Positions 12,621 to 23,654 are shown, counted from the first letter of the stretch. The stretch is DNA of 64,000 nucleotides from Daphnia carinata (GCF_022539665.2 NC_081332.1:4497884-4561883), one strand, 5' to 3'. The notes: a model not told the origin generated them from the letters alone. Translations and numbers: made by a program.

Positions 12621-13974
12621 TTAATCTGTATCTTCGCCAGAGCCCCCTGAAGCTCCCATCTCTACCATTTCGGCACTATTGGATTCACTGCTCTCACTTG
12701 GACCACGGGCAGGTGACACCGAACTCAAACCCGCCTTGGCCAGCGATGTAGAACTTGTGGGCATTTCCTCAACAGAAATTATCTCCGGCGATGAAGACAA
12801 CGAAACACCATCACCTTGGTTAATTTTACTTGTCGATTCCGCACGAAGATTTAGTTTTTCTCCGGCTGAAGAGTCTAGTTGCCAAGAGGGAATAGAAGGA
12901 GTTCCAGTCACAATTGCTGGAGGGGCTGGAAACTGCCGCCTTTTATTTATTAAAAAAAAAAAAAAATGAAACGAAGCTGTTAACATACCAAATTAGTAGC
13001 ACCACCTCCATTGGACAACCTTATTCTATCTTATTCAATTATGATACTGTACTAATACTTTACCTTCCTAGCAAAATGGCTTTTAGAGAAGCCATTTCAG
13101 CTTTTAATTCTTTAATCTCGGATTGTTCATATTGCTTTGGACGAAGCGTAGCAACTGTATCAGATAAATTCTGTACTGCTGCTGAAACGTCGCCTACTAA
13201 ACAAGTAAGATTTTTGTTCATTTCTTCTACAGTATCTTCTAAAGGTTTCTTTTTCTTATGACCAAATAGGAAAGGTTCTATGAATCGCCTAGAAAGTTCA
13301 ATAGAAATGTGTTAATTTCTCTTTCTTTCTTAAGATACAGTATACCACAGTGCCCATTAAAGGGGTTATTCTACCTGTATAGATAATGAAGGCTGTAAGC
13401 AGCTCCTGTGATAAGGATCATTGTGTTCATGATTTCCTTGAATAAGCCCCATTTTGATGTTGCAACTGGTGTCAAAGCATGGCTGTATTCATGTAACTGT
13501 GCTACTTTAACAGACGAGTAGTGTCCACGGGTCCCTTCCTTTTATATTCAGTAAACATCAAACTTGATTTTAGAAACAAGGCTAGATTAATTCTAATGAC
13601 CCAATACTTTTTCATCACTGGTTCCAGCAGCTTCAAATGCTGCCATAATTTCAGCATGATTCAATCCTTTCCTTTGTAAGAATAGTTCTTTCTCTGACCT
13701 GGGACGTGTTGCAACACGTGGATTTTGCAAAAATTTTACAGCTGTAGATATCTATGAAAAGAGAACAGACAATTGTGCAACCACTTTCTGAGTGACAAAA
13801 AACATCTTCAGGTATTGGTAGCCTCAACTTTTAATCAGGAAGTATTTCAAAGAAGCAAGGAATGCGTAGATCAAAATTTACCAAGTCTTCTCGCAAGGCC
13901 TCTATATTTCCTTTTTCGGAGTTATCTTCATGTCGGTGGTCACTTCCCAATATAACAGCATTATTGTTCATCAT
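12621..13974 (-). CDS. Pex14: Peroxisomal membrane docking protein PEX14
   Basis: PEX14 is the peroxisomal membrane component that receives cargo-loaded PEX5 (with PEX13) and forms part of the import pore. Exons in transcript order are 13974-13882, 13751-13608, 13538-13375, 13288-13064 and 12939-12621, giving 314 residues in consistent phase. The conserved N-terminal PEX5-binding domain reads IEALREDL, then ISTAVKFLQNPRV and FLQRKGLNHAEIMAAFE, which includes the helical aromatic motif. A hydrophobic segment (TMILITGAAYSLHYLYR) is the membrane span. A coiled coil follows (EMNKNLTCLVGDVSAAVQNL, then EIKELKAEMASLKAILLG) and a RRQFPAPP stretch like the vertebrate NRRQFPPSP. The C-terminus is acidic and Ser-rich. 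Two tandem ATGs sit at the start (13974 and 13971). Confidence 0.93.
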
Positions 13975-14479
13975 GAAGGAACTTAATATAAAAAAGCTTA
14001 ACTTTGAATTGGGAACTGCTGTAACAAGCAGTTACTACAGGCAAATAGGTTATCCAAGACACTCATACAACAACCTTGAGCACTCAGTTTGTTATCAAAT
14101 GAAAATTGAAGAAAAAACAATTACTGGCGAGGTAATGCTACTAAACAGCAAACGCATGCCTTGAATATCTTTTGAAATTTTTAACTAACATTATATTAAA
14201 AAGGGAAGACAAAGAAAACTCACCTGAAGTATAAGGAACACTCGAAACACACGTAGAGCTTATAGTCTTTGAGTAATCTAAAATATTAAATTAGTGTGTT
14301 CGAATCGAAAAACATTACTAGCGCGCCAGTACGCTACAGCGCTAGCGTGACACATCCAACTTCTTTGATTATTCAAAAACCATAAAGGCTACGTAAAAAC
14401 TAATTTCATTTTCGTGTTCCTTGTTAAATTCTGAACCATAATCATACATAGTTATCTTGATCTAATGATCTTATTTTTT
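13975..14479. other. PEX14 upstream region
   Basis: No supported gene. The sequence immediately upstream of the PEX14 ATG is probably promoter and 5' UTR. The boundary with repeat copy A is near 14480, where the shared motif AAGCCCGACAAAATCAGCCC begins. Confidence 0.4.
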
Positions 14480-16690
14480 AATAGGAAAAAATTTAAGCCC
14501 GACAAAATCAGCCCGGCCTTCTGTTTTTTTATGGCAATCCGTTTTACATATGGCATATGGCAATCCGTTTTACATAAAAAAAAAAAAATGGCGGAAAACA
14601 AAAAAAAAATCGCACTTTTTTCTCTTTTTTCTACCCGTAGCCATCTATCAGTCGGTTTCGTTATTACAGGCATGTAAGCAATTTGAGTTAATTGTATCCC
14701 ATTAGCAGTTAATTGAGTAGCGTGGCTGGAGAACAACGCGTGGCTGGAGGAACAATTGAAAAATGGATAAGATAATAAAACAAAAAAATGGTAAGTATAA
14801 ACATTATTATATTGGTTTTCAATTATTGATTATTGTTTATCAGATCAAATTATGAAGCTGCAGGCCCAGTTATTGGAACAACACAAAATATTAGATAACA
14901 AAGCTAAGGATCGTAGGCCTAACACGTAATGATTCTATTTATTTGCTTTTATTCATTCGTGTTTTGTAGCTCAAATTTTGAGTCTTCAAGCTCAGCTAGG
15001 GGAAAAGAACAAATTGGAACGGAACAGTTTCCAAACAGTGAAGGAGGTTTTTCAAAACTCATCTCTAACTGAACGTGAGGATGAGTTGGCATTAGGCGAA
15101 CACAGCCAGGTACCTAAAGTTTTCAAATAAGAATTCAAAATAAGTATAGAATTAAAAAGAAACAGTTATTTATTGCTTAGTTATTCAGTCCACCACATGA
15201 CAGTGTGTTAAATTTAAATTCTGTTAGTGCTGCACTAAAAGAATCGTTAGTAATAAGCTCATGCAGTGAAGGAACTGAACAATTGTGGGAATGTATTTGG
15301 TCCGAAAATGGGTATGGTACAGAAACCCAGAAATGGCACAAGTTCAACATGAAACATGGATTAGGTACTTTTCGGTTTTTTGTCTATCGAAAAAGTATTT
15401 TTAATGCTATTATTTTGCATTCACAGATTTTAACGGGGGATCAAATCGAGTCTGGAAGTGTTACAGGATGGAAGAGTGAGCCTACAGATGAAAAAACACT
15501 GAGAGTGCATTACCGTAAGGTGTGAGGTAAATTAATAGAGTAATGCAAATTGCCTAATGAGAAGTACCATCTTGTGTTAATGAATCCAGTACAACAGCAA
15601 TTCTTTATAGTTCTGTCACAGCTAGAAGCCTCAAATAATTCTGCTTCTCTGTCTAAAGAACAACTTGTCCTTTACGTTCAGAGTGTTGGGGAAACTGGGT
15701 ACTTAAATGACCCTAAAGATGTTTTAATTTTGCTGCTATTGCAGAGATGAACATCATACATGGACTCTTTAGGTATGAAAGGATTTTTCTTCAAATAATT
15801 TTGAATTTATGACGAAGAATTTCTCCTCCTTTTTGCCAACCAGGTGTTATCTACCAAAAAAAATTTTATCCAATAGGAAAGGATTTTCATGTACTGGGAA
15901 CACAACTATCAACAATGCAACATTCTACAGGTGCTAGTTTATCATTCAAGAGCCTTATACAATGAAGTTAATCTGCAATTTGTATATCCTTTCCCAAGCT
16001 TCCACCAGAAGTTGAATCTATGAGTCATGTAAGTTCCATGATCAACAATTGATGTGTTTAACGGTGTTGTTTTTCTTTTCTCAATATAGGTTAATAGTAA
16101 CATTGGATCTGAAAAGATTCTTGGTTGGGGCAAGACACTGAATAAATTGTATTGATTGGATGGATGACATGACATTGCTATACTTAATTCGGATTCCCCA
16201 GACGGTATTTGATATTAAAAAAATTGAAGTGCATATCTGGGCTCCCTTCTTTTCTGAAGCCCCGTTTCCCCTTGACTCATAATAAGCCCGTAGGGGGTCA
16301 TGCCCCTACTGTACGGTATATATAAAAACAACATATACCGAGGTTTGGAGGGCTCTGGCCGGAAAGGGGACGTGGGGTGCCGCTTCGTCCGATGATGTGT
16401 TCACGGAGGGTGACGTGGCTGCCCACAAATCCGAACTAAAGGTTAATCGCTCCTGTAAAAATGTTCCAAATCTTCAGCTCTTCTTCCGGCTTCTCTTAGC
16501 CAATCACCGGGTAATCTCCCCGGTGGGTCAACAAGGCAGTGTCTCCCCCTGCCTGGGTTGACGGCAACTTTTGAAAGGGCTATTGTGCCTTTTTAAAGTT
16601 GCAAAAATAATTGTAATGTGCAGAGAATTGTCAATAAAATTTTTTTTATAAAAATATTTTTTGCAAAATTTGTTTCTTTTTTGTCTGTGT
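14480..16690 (+). mobile_element. Unrecognised repeated gene-like element, copy A
   Basis: This copy shares its whole layout with copies near 22.3-23.6, 23.7-25.8 and 26.5-28.6 kb. From the 5' end it has two ATGGCAATCCGTTTTAC repeats, A-rich spacers with ATGGCGG, and then an exon starting ATG at 14763 (MDKIIKQKN) with a GTAAGT donor at 14791. Next come coiled-coil exons (IMKLQAQLLEQHKILDNKAK, ILSLQAQLGEKNKLERNSF) and exons with LFSPPHDSVLNLNSVSAAL, QLWECIWSENG and VYPFPSFHQKLNL. I do not recognise the protein and see no transposase or reverse-transcriptase motif. The donor after the second exon reads CGTAGG where copy C has GGTAAGG, so this copy is probably non-functional. The last 400 bp form a structured hairpin tail. 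Called mobile from copy number and arrangement. Confidence 0.6.
16290..16602 (+). repeat. Five-hairpin structured tail of copy A
   Basis: Consecutive inverted repeats are visible. GTAGGGG/CCCCTAC lies at 16290-16309, CGGTATAT/ATATACCG at 16314-16340, and CACCGGG/CCCGGTG at 16505-16525. GTCAAC-AGGCAG/CTGCCT-GTTGAC lies at 16527-16562, and GCAACTTT/AAAGTTGC at 16564-16602 with an inner AAAGG/CCTTT. The same block occurs in copies C and D. Function unknown. Confidence 0.65.
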
Positions 16691-16800
16691 TCGTGTTCAC
16701 ACCTTACAGTTATAAACACTTACTTTATTTCCCTTGCTCAATTCACCTTTAGTTTTTGTACCACCTTTTTATGATGCGCATTCTTTCCATTGGTATATCA

Positions 16801-16865
16801 TTTATCTGGGATTTGAACCACTAACCTATAGCATTCCAGCATAGCGCGCTACCGTTGCGCCATGA
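16801..16865 (-). repeat. tRNA-like module 1 (degenerate)
   Basis: Read on the minus strand, an A-box-like TGGCGCAACGGTAGCGC is followed 43 bases later by a B-box-like GGTTCAAATCC. The acceptor stem does not pair convincingly, so it is a tRNA pseudogene or a SINE head rather than a working tRNA. Confidence 0.55.
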
Positions 16866-16959
16866 CTGTTCTTATAAATATTAGTTATAATCTTGATGCC
16901 TATGTTAAAATAAGTTCGTCATGAGGCTATTATGGAATGCCTATCATGATAATAACAAA

Positions 16960-17030
16960 TTATAGATGGCATAATGGCAAAGCTACTGAATTGCATGCAA
17001 GATTCCTTAGGTTCGATCCCCATTTCAGTC
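16960..17030 (+). repeat. tRNA-like module 2 (degenerate)
   Basis: An A-box-like TGGCATAATGGCAAAGC at 16967 and a B-box GGTTCGATCCC at 17010 are 43 bases apart, the spacing of a real tRNA gene. The flanks do not form an acceptor stem. Confidence 0.55.
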
Positions 17031-17170
17031 AATTGAAAATCTAAATAAATAAATGGAAAAAATAAATAATGTTACAAAGTATTTTATTTTCCCTCCTTCC
17101 ACCCACAAATCCACCACTATACATATTCCACATAATACAACATACAATACATACATATATACACTTAAAA

Positions 17171-17485
17171 CTAACCCGTTGGCTGCCACGCCATCTTAAC
17201 TACGGTCGCTACGTCGCTATCATAGGGATAGCGACCAAGGGGGCCGGGTAGGCCGGGCTGATACGATGATGAGACCTTTACGGGAATGCACACCCCAGGT
17301 CTCATCTATCGCATCGATCAAGGGAAAGTCCCTATGGTGCATTGCCTTTGGGGCCATTCGGCCAATCTTGGGCAGTGGCGCTGCTCCACTCCATGGCAGA
17401 TAGCCATGGAGCAGAACAGCGCGGCCCGTACCTGTCAAGCTACAAAAAAAAGGGGATAAAAGGTGGGTGGCAGCCAACGGGTTAG
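17171..17485. mobile_element. MITE-like element with 19-bp terminal inverted repeats
   Basis: The left end CTAACCCGTTGGCTGCCAC (17171-17189) is the exact reverse complement of the right end, which finishes at 17485. The 315-bp interior has no credible gene but contains a hairpin around 17213-17236 (GTCGCTATC/GATAGCGAC) and a longer one near 17370-17425. TTAA lies at the right junction and two bases further out on the left, so the target duplication (TTAA or shorter) is not settled. It looks like a non-autonomous DNA transposon. Confidence 0.72.
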
Positions 17486-17539
17486 TTAAGAATAAACATT
17501 GCAAAACACACACAATACCCAAACGACGAGGCGAAGACG

Positions 17540-17850
17540 CGGCTACCACGAAGCAAAGACGGGATGGCGGGCGAGGCGAAAGCGGGGTGACCACGAGGCG
17601 AAGAAGGGATGACCGGCGAGGCGAAGACGGGACGACGGGCGAGGCGAAGACGGGACGACGGGCGAGGCGAAGACGGGACGACGGGCGAGGCGAAGACGGG
17701 ACGACGGGCGAGGCGAAGACGGGACGACGGGCGAGGCGAAGACGGGACGACGGGCGAGGCGAAGACGGGACGACGGGCGAGGCGAAGACGGGACGACGGG
17801 CGAGGCGAAGACGGGACGACGGGCGAGGCGAAGACGGGTTGACAGGCGAG
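17540..17850. repeat. 23-bp GC-rich minisatellite
   Basis: About ten near-perfect tandem copies of a 23-bp unit starting GGGCGAGGCGAAGACGGG occupy about 17612-17840. Degenerate units lie on both sides (from about 17540 and to about 17865). The unit length is not a multiple of three and no frame has a stop, so every frame on both strands stays open. The apparent proteins here are repeat translations and not evidence of a gene. The array starts about 55 bp right of the MITE. Confidence 0.85.
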
Positions 17851-17869
17851 GTGAAGACGGGCGCGGCGA

Positions 17870-19870
17870 AGAGGAAAAAGGCTTTGTTCTGTAATGTAAA
17901 TGTAAAGAAAAAGAATTACTTAGTTGGAAATATAAGATTGCTGATGTAGCCAAATGTATGAAAGCAATTTGACTTACTTCTGTTGTCCAATGGCTAGAAA
18001 TACTGTAGGGCCAGCAGATAGGCAGCAGACAGCAAAGAGATGGCAGTCCTATGGTTGAATATTCAATTTATAAAACAAACAAACTATACTAGGTATGAGA
18101 AAAATTTATGAATACCAATAGAAATTGTATTGAGGTACATGTCTATGTCTGTTGGTAGGCTAAGTAGAGATTACAATTGTTGAAATGGCTGTGGTTACAG
18201 TTGGCGCTGCAGCATAAGACGAATTTGGTGCACCAGTTAGATTGCAATTGACAGGCAACCATGAGCGGGTAAAGGTTAGAAGAATAATATTATGGTATTC
18301 GTACCCATAGGATTCGCATCTTTGGTGACATTCCTCAACGGGAAGTATCCTTTACAAATGAAGTTTCATGAGCTTAACCTTAAAAGAAAAATCCGCTAGT
18401 GAGATTCTGATAACAAAACATTAGTCTTATACCTCTCAATGAGCACCAGAATAGTTTGATGAATGCAACATAATGGGTTGCGAATAGTTTTTTGTTTAGA
18501 CAGCTGACATAGGTGATTACAAGACATGTAACATAAAAACCAAGCATTTTGTGGGCTTCACTTGCAAAACACACTCTAGGACGAAAACACACAGAACCAC
18601 CATGAGATTTGCTTGAATTTTCCCTTGGAATGTGACATACTTCACAAAAACTTTCGAACACAGGTTTCACTACCCCCCAGTCACCAACTAAACAGTAGCA
18701 CAGCAGCGTCATCTTGTTTTCCAATTAAGAACCGAAATATTCATAAAAATTGAAAATCTTGTTTTTTCGAGACGGGAACTGCACTGATGTGAACTCTTTT
18801 AACAAACTTCTTGAGCGTGAATCGAGCGTGAATGGCAAATATAGCCCCCCCCATATTTGTACCATTTCAATTTTATTTAAACAAATGTAGCGACCAAAAC
18901 CATGAACAGCATTTTTAAAGTATAGCGATTTAACATGTTTTTGAGCCCGGATTAGTCACTGTTTTTTATTTATTTATCCAAAAACCTAGATATTTCTAGG
19001 AAAATACATAATTTGGGTTCAGAATTCAAAAAGAAGCTTGGTTGCACTTCACATGTAGAAATTTTGCAACTTCACACATGTCTGGATTTCAAGCTAGTAA
19101 ACATTAAGTCTGTCTGACAATACAATTTTCTTTCTTGAACAGCTGCACGCTATTTCGGCCATGTTTCACGGAAAAAATTCTCCACTGAGACAAGGGCATC
19201 GATTATGTGTTATCGTGCCTATTTCAATTAACCAATCACCAGGCAAGGAAAAAAATTCTTCGAAGCAACTACAAAGCTACATGGCTGCCAATATATACTG
19301 CTCCTATTTGTGATAACAATGTATGAAAGGTAGTATCAGCAAATGGTTTTATTGTTGTTTTATTTGTAACCTAACCTTATAATGCAAACCTCCCTTTTTC
19401 TTTTGTTAGTGATGAAGATGGAATTTTCTGTCCTACTTGTTTCTGTCATAGACTGTGGGGTCCACCGTTACAAAACTCTACATCAGCAACAATCGTTTCT
19501 CACTGCTCAGAACCTGCAAATGTCGTGAATGAAAAAATTTTAGTTAAAAATAATTTAAAAAATAGTTGTAACACCAAGCATTATTAAACGACTTGCCTAA
19601 CTAAGGAAACCGCTGGAACCACAATGTCTGTCTCCACAATCCTGAAATGATTGAAATGGCAAGCTTTGCTTTATTTCATTAATTCTAATTTTTAAAAAAG
19701 GAAAAAGCCTAACTGCATGGTTGAGCAGTTTGGCTTGATGCCTTTTTTAAAAAGCAAGAAGGTAGCAATAACCATTATCTCAATGTGCCTGTCGTGCTGA
19801 CTTTTAAGGACACGAGTTACCGTGAAACAAAAGAAAAATAAAATAGGTAATTCATTGATGGGTCTTGCTG
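17870..19870. other. AT-rich intergenic stretch without a supported gene
   Basis: I see no reading frame with family motifs, no strong splice structure and no long repeat in these 2 kb. A short inverted repeat CCTAGA/TCTAGG sits near 18986-19001. The longest open frame (18380-18724, minus) is not convincing. Confidence 0.5.
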
Positions 19871-20494
19871 TTAGAGGTTTCTAGTACGTCGAGGTGGTGG
19901 CGATGAGGTATCCTCCTTAACAAGCTCAGGTTCGCTAGTTGTTTTCTTGCCACCACGTGTCCGTTTCGTGGCCGGCACGGCCGGAGGTTCATCCGCCATT
20001 GTTGCGGCAGATACTGCCGGGCCCTTCTTTTGTCGTGAACGTTTGGCGGCCGGTGCTTTCTCTTCCTCTTCTTTTGCAGTAGCGGCCACAGTCTCAATGT
20101 CGGGGTCGCGTTCCAGCTGGACAGAGACTTTCTTCTCGGCCGGTGAAGCCGTCTTCCGCGTCGAACGGGTGGATCTGACTGGCGAATGCGCCGTTTCGGC
20201 CACGTCAAAATGAACTTTGAGTGCGCCCTTTGCGCGAGTAGATCGTCCATTTTTGACGGATGTGACTCGCGATCCATCGTTCGCCTCCGGCTCATCTGGC
20301 ACGTGATTGGCATGGATGTCGACAGCGTGTCCGTTGCCTTCGTGTAACATTTCTACATCATCCAATCCAGCAACGTGTTTATTGGCTTTCGTTTCACCAC
20401 GACGCCTTTTGCCTTCCGGCGCTTCCTTCTCCGGAACGGAGACACGTTTGACAGCACCTCGACGTGTTGTTTTCTTCGTCACCACGACATCGGC
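19871..20494 (-). CDS. Low-complexity charged open frame, possible 3' exon of an unknown nuclear protein
   Basis: An uninterrupted frame of about 205 codons ends at 19871. It has balanced third-position GC unlike the AT-rich surroundings, which supports real coding history. The product is disordered and highly charged, with Lys/Arg clusters (TKKTTRRGAVKR, GKRRRGETK, KRTRGGKKTT), acidic stretches (KEEEEK), repeated STR motifs and several Ser-Pro/Thr-Pro sites. This composition is typical of chromatin or nucleolar proteins. There is no domain I can name. No good ATG exists near the 5' end: the frame opens just after an AAAAG acceptor-like site at 20495. It lies 3' of the vasa-like remnant on the same strand, so it may be part of that decayed unit or an orphan exon. 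Confidence 0.4.
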   Translation of the reverse strand, partial: ADVVVTKKTTRRGAVKRVSVPEKEAPEGKRRRGETKANKHVAGLDDVEMLHEGNGHAVDIHANHVPDEPEANDGSRVTSVKNGRSTRAKGALKVHFDVAETAHSPVRSTRSTRKTASPAEKKVSVQLERDPDIETVAATAKEEEEKAPAAKRSRQKKGPAVSAATMADEPPAVPATKRTRGGKKTTSEPELVKEDTSSPPPRRTRNL

Positions 20495-20579
20495 TTTTAT
20501 TGTTCATCTATAATAAGACAGTAAAACACCATTAGGCATAATAACTCTTAATTCATATATATATATTTCATACCTTACA

Positions 20580-22085
20580 TGATTCGTGAGTTGATTGCTA
20601 GCATATTCTTCTGGCAGAAGCTTCGGAAGAGACATTTACGATTTTCGTTTACGCTCACCATGGATGCTGGTAGACTAGACATTTAAAGTTAAGACACTTT
20701 GCCCAATTCCAACAGCTTTGATTCTTACTTGTAAGTTGTTATTGCACGGGAATGCAGCGACGAAGTCCGCCGTCTTTTTGCTGTCGACAAAAACGATAGT
20801 CTTGGCATCACCGAGATCTTGTAAAACTTCGATCAGCTTAGCTCTCTTATCTCTTTTCGAGCAATGAAAAAAACACCTGTTCAACATCCGAATTGGTGCT
20901 ACCGACAATGCCTGTTGCGAAGAATATGTAGTCTTCCATGTACGTCGCAGCCAGCGCTTGTACTTCATCTAGGAATGTAGCCGAAAACATACAAACACGA
21001 CGGATTCCCTACAGAGAAACAAATAGTATTACATCAGTATAATCTCATACTCAAAAGCCATCGAGGACATACTTTCGGATGCATCGTTGGATGATTGACA
21101 ATCTTTTCAACATTGGGACCGAAACCCATATCAAGCATTCGATCAGCTTCAACCAAAACTTAAAACCTGACTCCCGAGAAGTCAAATACTTCATGGTCGA
21201 AAACTCCTTGAATCGCCCCGCGGTCGCGACAAAAATATTGCACCCGGCTTGAAGATTTGACCGCTGATGGCTCGTGAGAGTTCCTCCATATATAATCACA
21301 GACTTTAAAACCGAACTGTAGGAGAATTTACACGCCTCGCGGTCAATTTGAATGCCCAATTCACGAGTGGGTGCGACAATTACAACTTCTGGCTTTTGCC
21401 CCATGGCATGAGGCGCACCAGCAACACCTTGTTCTAACAATATGTTCATAACCGGTACCAAGTACGCCGCCTGCATAAAAAAACGTAAAATTTTAGATGA
21501 CTTAATCAACGAATATCACGAAGGGTTTATTGAGTATCTTAGATGCAATTGGACCTTTTAGTAGTCGCAATCACAGGCGTGCCCACTCAAAATTACTTTT
21601 ACTTCAACTTACCCAGTTCATACCGACCCATTCGAATAAAGTCAGTACGAGGGCATCAAGGTTTCAAAATTACACAGCGTTAATTAATTGGATTACCGTT
21701 TTGCCGGAGCCCGTGACATCACAAGCAATTAAATCTCTTTTGGCAAGAATAACTGCAACTGAAGCTTTCTGAACAGGTGTTGGTTTTATGTAGCCAGAAT
21801 TCTTAATGTTTTGACGTAGTAGTTGGCGCAGGCCGGCTTCTTCGAATGATGTTATGTATTGAGGTACATCTTTTCCTGTAACCTGAAGCAAACCCAATAG
21901 ATATTTTTAAATCATAAAATACAGTTTCGAGAAATGGCTTACCTGGAGGACGACTTTATCAAAATTGTTAAAGCGTACCCAAAGACGATGCCCTTAAACA
22001 GTTCCTTTTCATAGCATATCACAGCTTCCAGTCTGTATTGATCATGAGGCTTTCCATCTTCCGTGAAGCTGCAACATCAGGATCC
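20580..22085 (-). pseudogene. Decayed vasa-like DEAD-box RNA helicase
   Basis: Exon fragments in transcript order at about 22085-21950, 21882-21697, 21470-21070 and 21010-20600 follow the vasa/DDX4 order. They read GYIKPTPVQKA (Q motif), TGSGKT (motif I), PTRELGIQI (Ia), IIYGGT, and TAGR where TPGR is expected (Ib). The DEAD box reads VEAD with an in-frame stop a few codons upstream. FSATFLDEVQALAATYME (motif III region) and HCSKRDKRAKLIEVLQDLGD follow, then SIHGERK. Downstream catalytic motifs V and VI (ARGLD, HRIGRTGR) are absent. Frame changes occur between fragments. Splice sites are preserved, so this is a segmental duplicate and not a processed copy. The catalytic Asp-Glu box is lost, so no helicase activity is expected. 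Confidence 0.8.
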
Positions 22086-22289
22086 CATGTATCCTACACA
22101 ACATACTTTTTCGTCAAATTGAACTAACAGAGCTCAATAAGATCCATGAACAGTATAAAAAAAAAGGTAGATTTAAGTGATCATGACCTGTCATTCATAG
22201 ATTAGTACTACCAGCCAATTACGCAGACAGCGACAGAGTTGCTGTTTTGTAAATAAAAATATCAATTTGATTTAATGATCTGCTTTGTT

Positions 22290-23640
22290 TGCATCAGTTG
22301 TTCACCGATAATTGGAAGATAGCTCATTGAATGTTTCATCCACTTCTGTTTTTCTGCTGTTGTTTGTAGATTCACAAGAATTTTTTTCTCTCAGTTCTCT
22401 GTCGGCTAATAGACAAACATTCTTTTCATACCTAAAGAGTCCATGTATGATGTTCATCTCTGAAATGGCAGCAAAGTAAAATATCTTTAGGGCCATTTAA
22501 GTACCCAGTTTCACCAATACTCTGAACGTAAAGGACAAGTTGTTCTTTAGCCAGAGAAGCAGAATTATTTGAGGCTTCTAGCTGTGACAGAACTATAAAG
22601 GATTGCTGTTACACAGGATTCATTCACACAAGATGGTACTTCTCATTAGACAATTTGCATACTCTATTACTTTACCTCATACCTTAATGGTAATGCACTT
22701 TCAGTGTTTTTCAACTGTAGGCTGACTCTTCCATCCTGTAACACTTCCAGACTTGACTTGATCCCCCACTAAAATTCTGTGAATGCAAAATAATAGCATT
22801 AAAAATACTTTTTCGATAGACAAAAAACCGAAAAGTACCTAATTCATGTTTTATGTTGAACTCGTGCCATTTCTGTGTTTCCATACCACACCCATTTCAG
22901 CCCAAATACAGTCCCACAATTCTTCAGTTCCTTTGCTGCATGGACTTATTACTAACAATTCTTTTAGTGCAGCACTAACAGAATTTAACTTTAACACACT
23001 GTCAGGTGGTGGACTGAATAACTAAACAATAAATAATTGTTTGTTAAAATTCTATACTTATTTGGAATTCTTATTTGAAAAGTTTATGTACCTGACTGTG
23101 TTTGCCTAATGCCAACTCATCCTCACGTTCAATTAGGGATGAGTTTGGAAAAACCTCCTTCACTGTTTTGAAAGTGTCCAGTTCTAATTTGTTATTTTCC
23201 AGTAACTGAGCTTGTAGACACAAAGTTTGAGCTAAAAAACACAAATGAATAAAAGAACACAAATACAATCATTACATATTACCATCCTTAGTTTTGGTGT
23301 CATCTAAGATTCTGTGCTGTTGAAAAAATTGAGCCTGCAGCTTCATAATTTTATCTAATAAACAATAATTAATAATTGAAAACTAATAAAATAATGTTTA
23401 TACTTACCATCCTTATCTTTTATTATCTGATCCATTTTTAAATATTTTTCTCCAGCCACGAGTTTTTCTCCAGCCACGCGTTTTTCTCCAGCCACGCTAC
23501 TCAATTAACTGCTAATGGGATACAATTAACTCGAATTGCTTACATGCCTGTAATAACGAAACCGACTGGTAGATGGCTACGGGTAGAAAAAAGAGAAAAA
23601 AAGTGTGATTTTTTTTTTTTTTGGTTTTTTTTTTTTTTTT
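22290..23640 (-). mobile_element. Unrecognised repeated element, copy B (different 3' end)
   Basis: This is an inverted relative of copy A. Its start exon (MDQIIKDKDG) is near 23440, followed by coiled-coil exons with LCLQAQLLENNKLELDTFK and EREDELALGKHSQ. After the shared IIHGLFRYE it continues into its own terminus, CLLADRELREKNSCE then DETFNELSSNYR with a stop at 22302. Copies A, C and D instead pass into the hairpin tail. Several frame-breaking differences lie in the middle exons. Its 5' end abuts that of copy C head to head near 23640-23700. Confidence 0.58.
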
Positions 23641-23654
23641 CATGTAAAACTATA

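Noticed and set aside
15942-16175. 77-residue minus-strand frame, identical at 25059-25292
   Set aside because: It is antisense to the terminal exon of copies A and C. The plus-strand reading carries the recurrent YHSRALYN block, and the repeat explains the duplication.
16380-16420. Possible hammerhead-type ribozyme around CGTCCGATGATGTG in the element tail
   Set aside because: The canonical CUGAUGA and GAAA core with three stems could not be assembled by eye.
17612-17840. CRISPR-like array
   Set aside because: The units are contiguous with no unique spacers, and the genome is eukaryotic.
17467-17953. Arg/Gly/Glu-rich proteins on both strands
   Set aside because: These are translations of the 23-bp minisatellite, which has no stop in any frame.
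18380-18724. 114-residue minus-strand frame with several cysteines
   Set aside because: No recognisable zinc-binding spacing, no splice context and no composition shift; likely chance.
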